Below are positions 5,758 to 6,964 of a stretch of 6,964 nt of DNA, piece by piece. How positions within the stretch are numbered: the first letter of the stretch is position 1; each line of letters opens with the position of its first letter. The translations under genes were made by a program, and so were the position numbers. The notes below the pieces were generated by a model. It saw only the letters and a program-made list of their open reading frames with translations. It did not search any database and had not been told where the DNA came from. Source of the DNA: Pseudomonadota bacterium (GTDB lineage: Bacteria; Pseudomonadota; Gammaproteobacteria; Steroidobacterales; Steroidobacteraceae); assembly GCA_021808195.1 (NCBI GenBank), contig JAKBCE010000125.1, positions 1 to 6,964 of the forward strand, given 5' to 3'.

Positions 5758-6690
5758 ATGCGAAACCTCAACTTCCGGCATCTGCTGTATTTCTGGACGG
5801 TGGCGAAGCAAGGTCATCTCACCCGCGCGGCCGGCGAGCTGCGCGTGTCGCAGTCGGCGTTGTCGGCGCAGATCCGTCAGCTCGAGGCCTATCTCGGCCG
5901 GCCGCTGTTCGAGCGCATCGGGCGCTCGCTGCAGCTGACGGACTTCGGCGCGATGGTCCTCGATTACGCCGACAGCATTTTCGGACTCGGACAGGAGCTG
6001 ATGGCCACGGTTCGCGGTGGAGTCGGACAGCGCCTGCAGCAGCTGCGTGTCGGTGTCGTGGCGACGCTGTCACGCAACTTCATCGAGAACCTGCTGCGGC
6101 CGTTGTTCAACAGGCCGCAGATGCGTCTTGCGCTACAGTCGGGCAGCCTCGAGGAACTGCTCGCGCGCCTGCAGGTGCATAACCTGGACGTCGTGCTCTC
6201 GAACCGCCCGGTCGTTACCGAATCAACCCGGCCATGGCGCTGCATGGCGATCGCACACCAGACCGTGTGCCTGGTCGGACCGCCTCGGCGCCGTCGGCGG
6301 AAATTCCGGCTGCCCGATGACATCGCGGGGCAGCGCATGGTGCTCCCGGGACCGAGCAGCGACGTACGCACCCAGTTCGACTTGTGGTGCGAGAAGATGC
6401 GCGTGAGCATCGAGGTCGCTGCCGAGGTCGACGACATGGCAATGCTGCGGCTGCTGGCGCGGGATTCCGGGGCCATGGCCGTGCTGCCGGCGGTGGTCGT
6501 GCAGGATGAGTTGCGCGAGGGGCGCCTGCAGCGTTACGGTGATATCCCGGGTGTGTTCGAGCACTTCTACGCCATTACGGCGTTTCGACACAGTCCCTCG
6601 CCGCTGGTGCGGGAGTTGCTGAGCGAAGCTCGGTCCGACACCGCGCCCGTACGCCGCTCCATGGCGCCCAGCGGCGTGCGCAACGGCTGA
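5758..6690 (+). CDS. LysR-family transcriptional regulator, NhaR-like, divergent to dabBA
   Basis: This 310-residue protein has the standard LysR layout. The N-terminal winged helix-turn-helix covers about residues 4-65 and opens with LNFRHLLYFWTVAKQG (4-19), as in NhaR proteins. The recognition region is AAGELRVSQSALSAQIRQLE (24-43), followed by the wing GRPLFERIGRSLQLTDFG (47-64). A linker helix follows to about 90, and the effector domain starts at QQLRVGVVATLSRNF (94-108). NhaR-like blocks in it include LQSGSLEELLARL (126-138) and HNLDVVLSNRP (141-151). The effector is unknown. Divergence from dabB and the paired boxes between them suggest it controls bicarbonate uptake and itself. The ATG at 5758 fits family N-termini exactly, although no Shine-Dalgarno sequence is visible. 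The last 25 residues or so are Arg/Ser/Pro-rich and probably disordered. The name nhaR is not assigned because the role here is probably in the dab locus and not in sodium response. Confidence 0.92.
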   Translation: MRNLNFRHLLYFWTVAKQGHLTRAAGELRVSQSALSAQIRQLEAYLGRPLFERIGRSLQLTDFGAMVLDYADSIFGLGQELMATVRGGVGQRLQQLRVGVVATLSRNFIENLLRPLFNRPQMRLALQSGSLEELLARLQVHNLDVVLSNRPVVTESTRPWRCMAIAHQTVCLVGPPRRRRRKFRLPDDIAGQRMVLPGPSSDVRTQFDLWCEKMRVSIEVAAEVDDMAMLRLLARDSGAMAVLPAVVVQDELREGRLQRYGDIPGVFEHFYAITAFRHSPSPLVRELLSEARSDTAPVRRSMAPSGVRNG

Positions 6691-6830
6691 ATCGCGGCAC
6701 TCACGGGTCGTTAGCGCCGCCCGGCCCCCTGTTCGCGCGCTGAATCATCCGTCCCGGCGGCCACCGTCGGTGAGTCCGGGGGCGCTGGGACTGCCACGCG
6801 CCGCGCCAGTTCGCGGGCGGGGACGGCGGC
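6691..6830. other. Convergent intergenic region, no clear feature
   Basis: This 140-base GC-rich gap lies between the stop of the lysR-type gene (+) and the stop of the tdh-like gene (-). Small inverted sequences occur, for example CACC-GTC-GGTG around 6761-6771, but none is followed by a T-run, so no intrinsic terminator is called. The open frame across it on the minus strand (6701-6889) is in a different frame from the tdh-like gene and looks like a shadow. Confidence 0.4.
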
Positions 6831-6964
6831 TCAGAGAGTCTGCCAGTCGAGGATGACCTTGCCGGAGCGGCCCGAGCCCATGATGGCAAAGCCCTGCGGG
6901 AACTCCTGGATGGGCAGGTGGTGGGTGATGACCGGCTTCAGGTCCAGGCCGCTTTGCAGCAGGC
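6831..6964 (-). CDS. tdh: L-threonine 3-dehydrogenase, C-terminal fragment (5' part outside window)
   Basis: The frame is open from the right edge to a TGA at 6831-6833 and gives 43 complete residues. They include [20 protein letters not shown], then [20 protein letters not shown]. This closely resembles the end of E. coli Tdh as I recall it (IQSGLDLSPIITHRF, then GFDAMRSGQSGKVILSW). Tdh is a zinc- and NAD-dependent medium-chain dehydrogenase that oxidises L-threonine to 2-amino-3-ketobutyrate, normally followed by Kbl to give glycine and acetyl-CoA. The catalytic and zinc ligands lie outside the window, so another medium-chain dehydrogenase with a similar tail cannot be fully excluded. The gene converges on the lysR-type gene and is functionally unrelated to the dab locus. 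Confidence 0.85.
   Translation of the reverse strand, partial: LLQSGLDLKPVITHHLPIQEFPQGFAIMGSGRSGKVILDWQTL

Noticed and set aside
1..6964. tRNA, rRNA, CRISPR, insertion sequence or attachment site
   Set aside because: I saw no tRNA-like clover-leaf, no regularly spaced direct repeats, no transposase frame and no terminal inverted repeats by eye. Dedicated searches were not possible.

Overview
This window appears to come from a high-GC bacterial chromosome. The composition, the tdh-like neighbour and the gene families suggest a proteobacterium, but no lineage marker is present to prove it. The central block is a bicarbonate-uptake (DAB) locus of the kind used in the CO2-concentrating machinery of many autotrophs and some heterotrophs. 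An NhaR-like LysR-family regulator (5758-6690, +) faces away from dabB (4091-5659, -). dabB overlaps dabA (1578-4094, -) by four bases. DabB is a NuoL/Nqo12-like proton-channel protein. DabA is a cytoplasmic DUF2309 protein built around a beta-carbonic-anhydrase-like zinc site. Family knowledge says the two form a membrane-potential-driven machine that hydrates CO2 vectorially and accumulates bicarbonate. All expected zinc-site residues can be seen in DabA (Cys333, Asp335, Arg337, His507, Cys522).

Downstream of dabA, on the same strand, are a small uncharacterised protein gene (1022-1357) with a strong ribosome binding site and a TspO/MBR-family membrane protein gene (354-875). They may be expressed from the dab promoter or independently. 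The gaps of 220 and 146 bases contain no convincing terminator or promoter.

The 98-base divergent intergenic region (5660-5757) is the main regulatory feature. Its lysR-proximal half is strikingly AT-rich. It carries two near-identical 14-base boxes (TCCGTAAAAYAGAA) whose starts lie 31 bases apart, about three DNA turns. Each has T-N11-A symmetry typical of LysR operators. One overlaps the best -10 element for lysR and the other ends one base before the lysR start codon. This arrangement suggests autoregulation and control of dabBA by the adjacent regulator.

The flanks are unrelated partial genes. At the left edge (2-223, +) is the C-terminal end of an unrecognised protein. At the right edge (6831-6964, -) is the C-terminus of an L-threonine 3-dehydrogenase. 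I saw no RNA genes, mobile elements, CRISPR arrays or origins.
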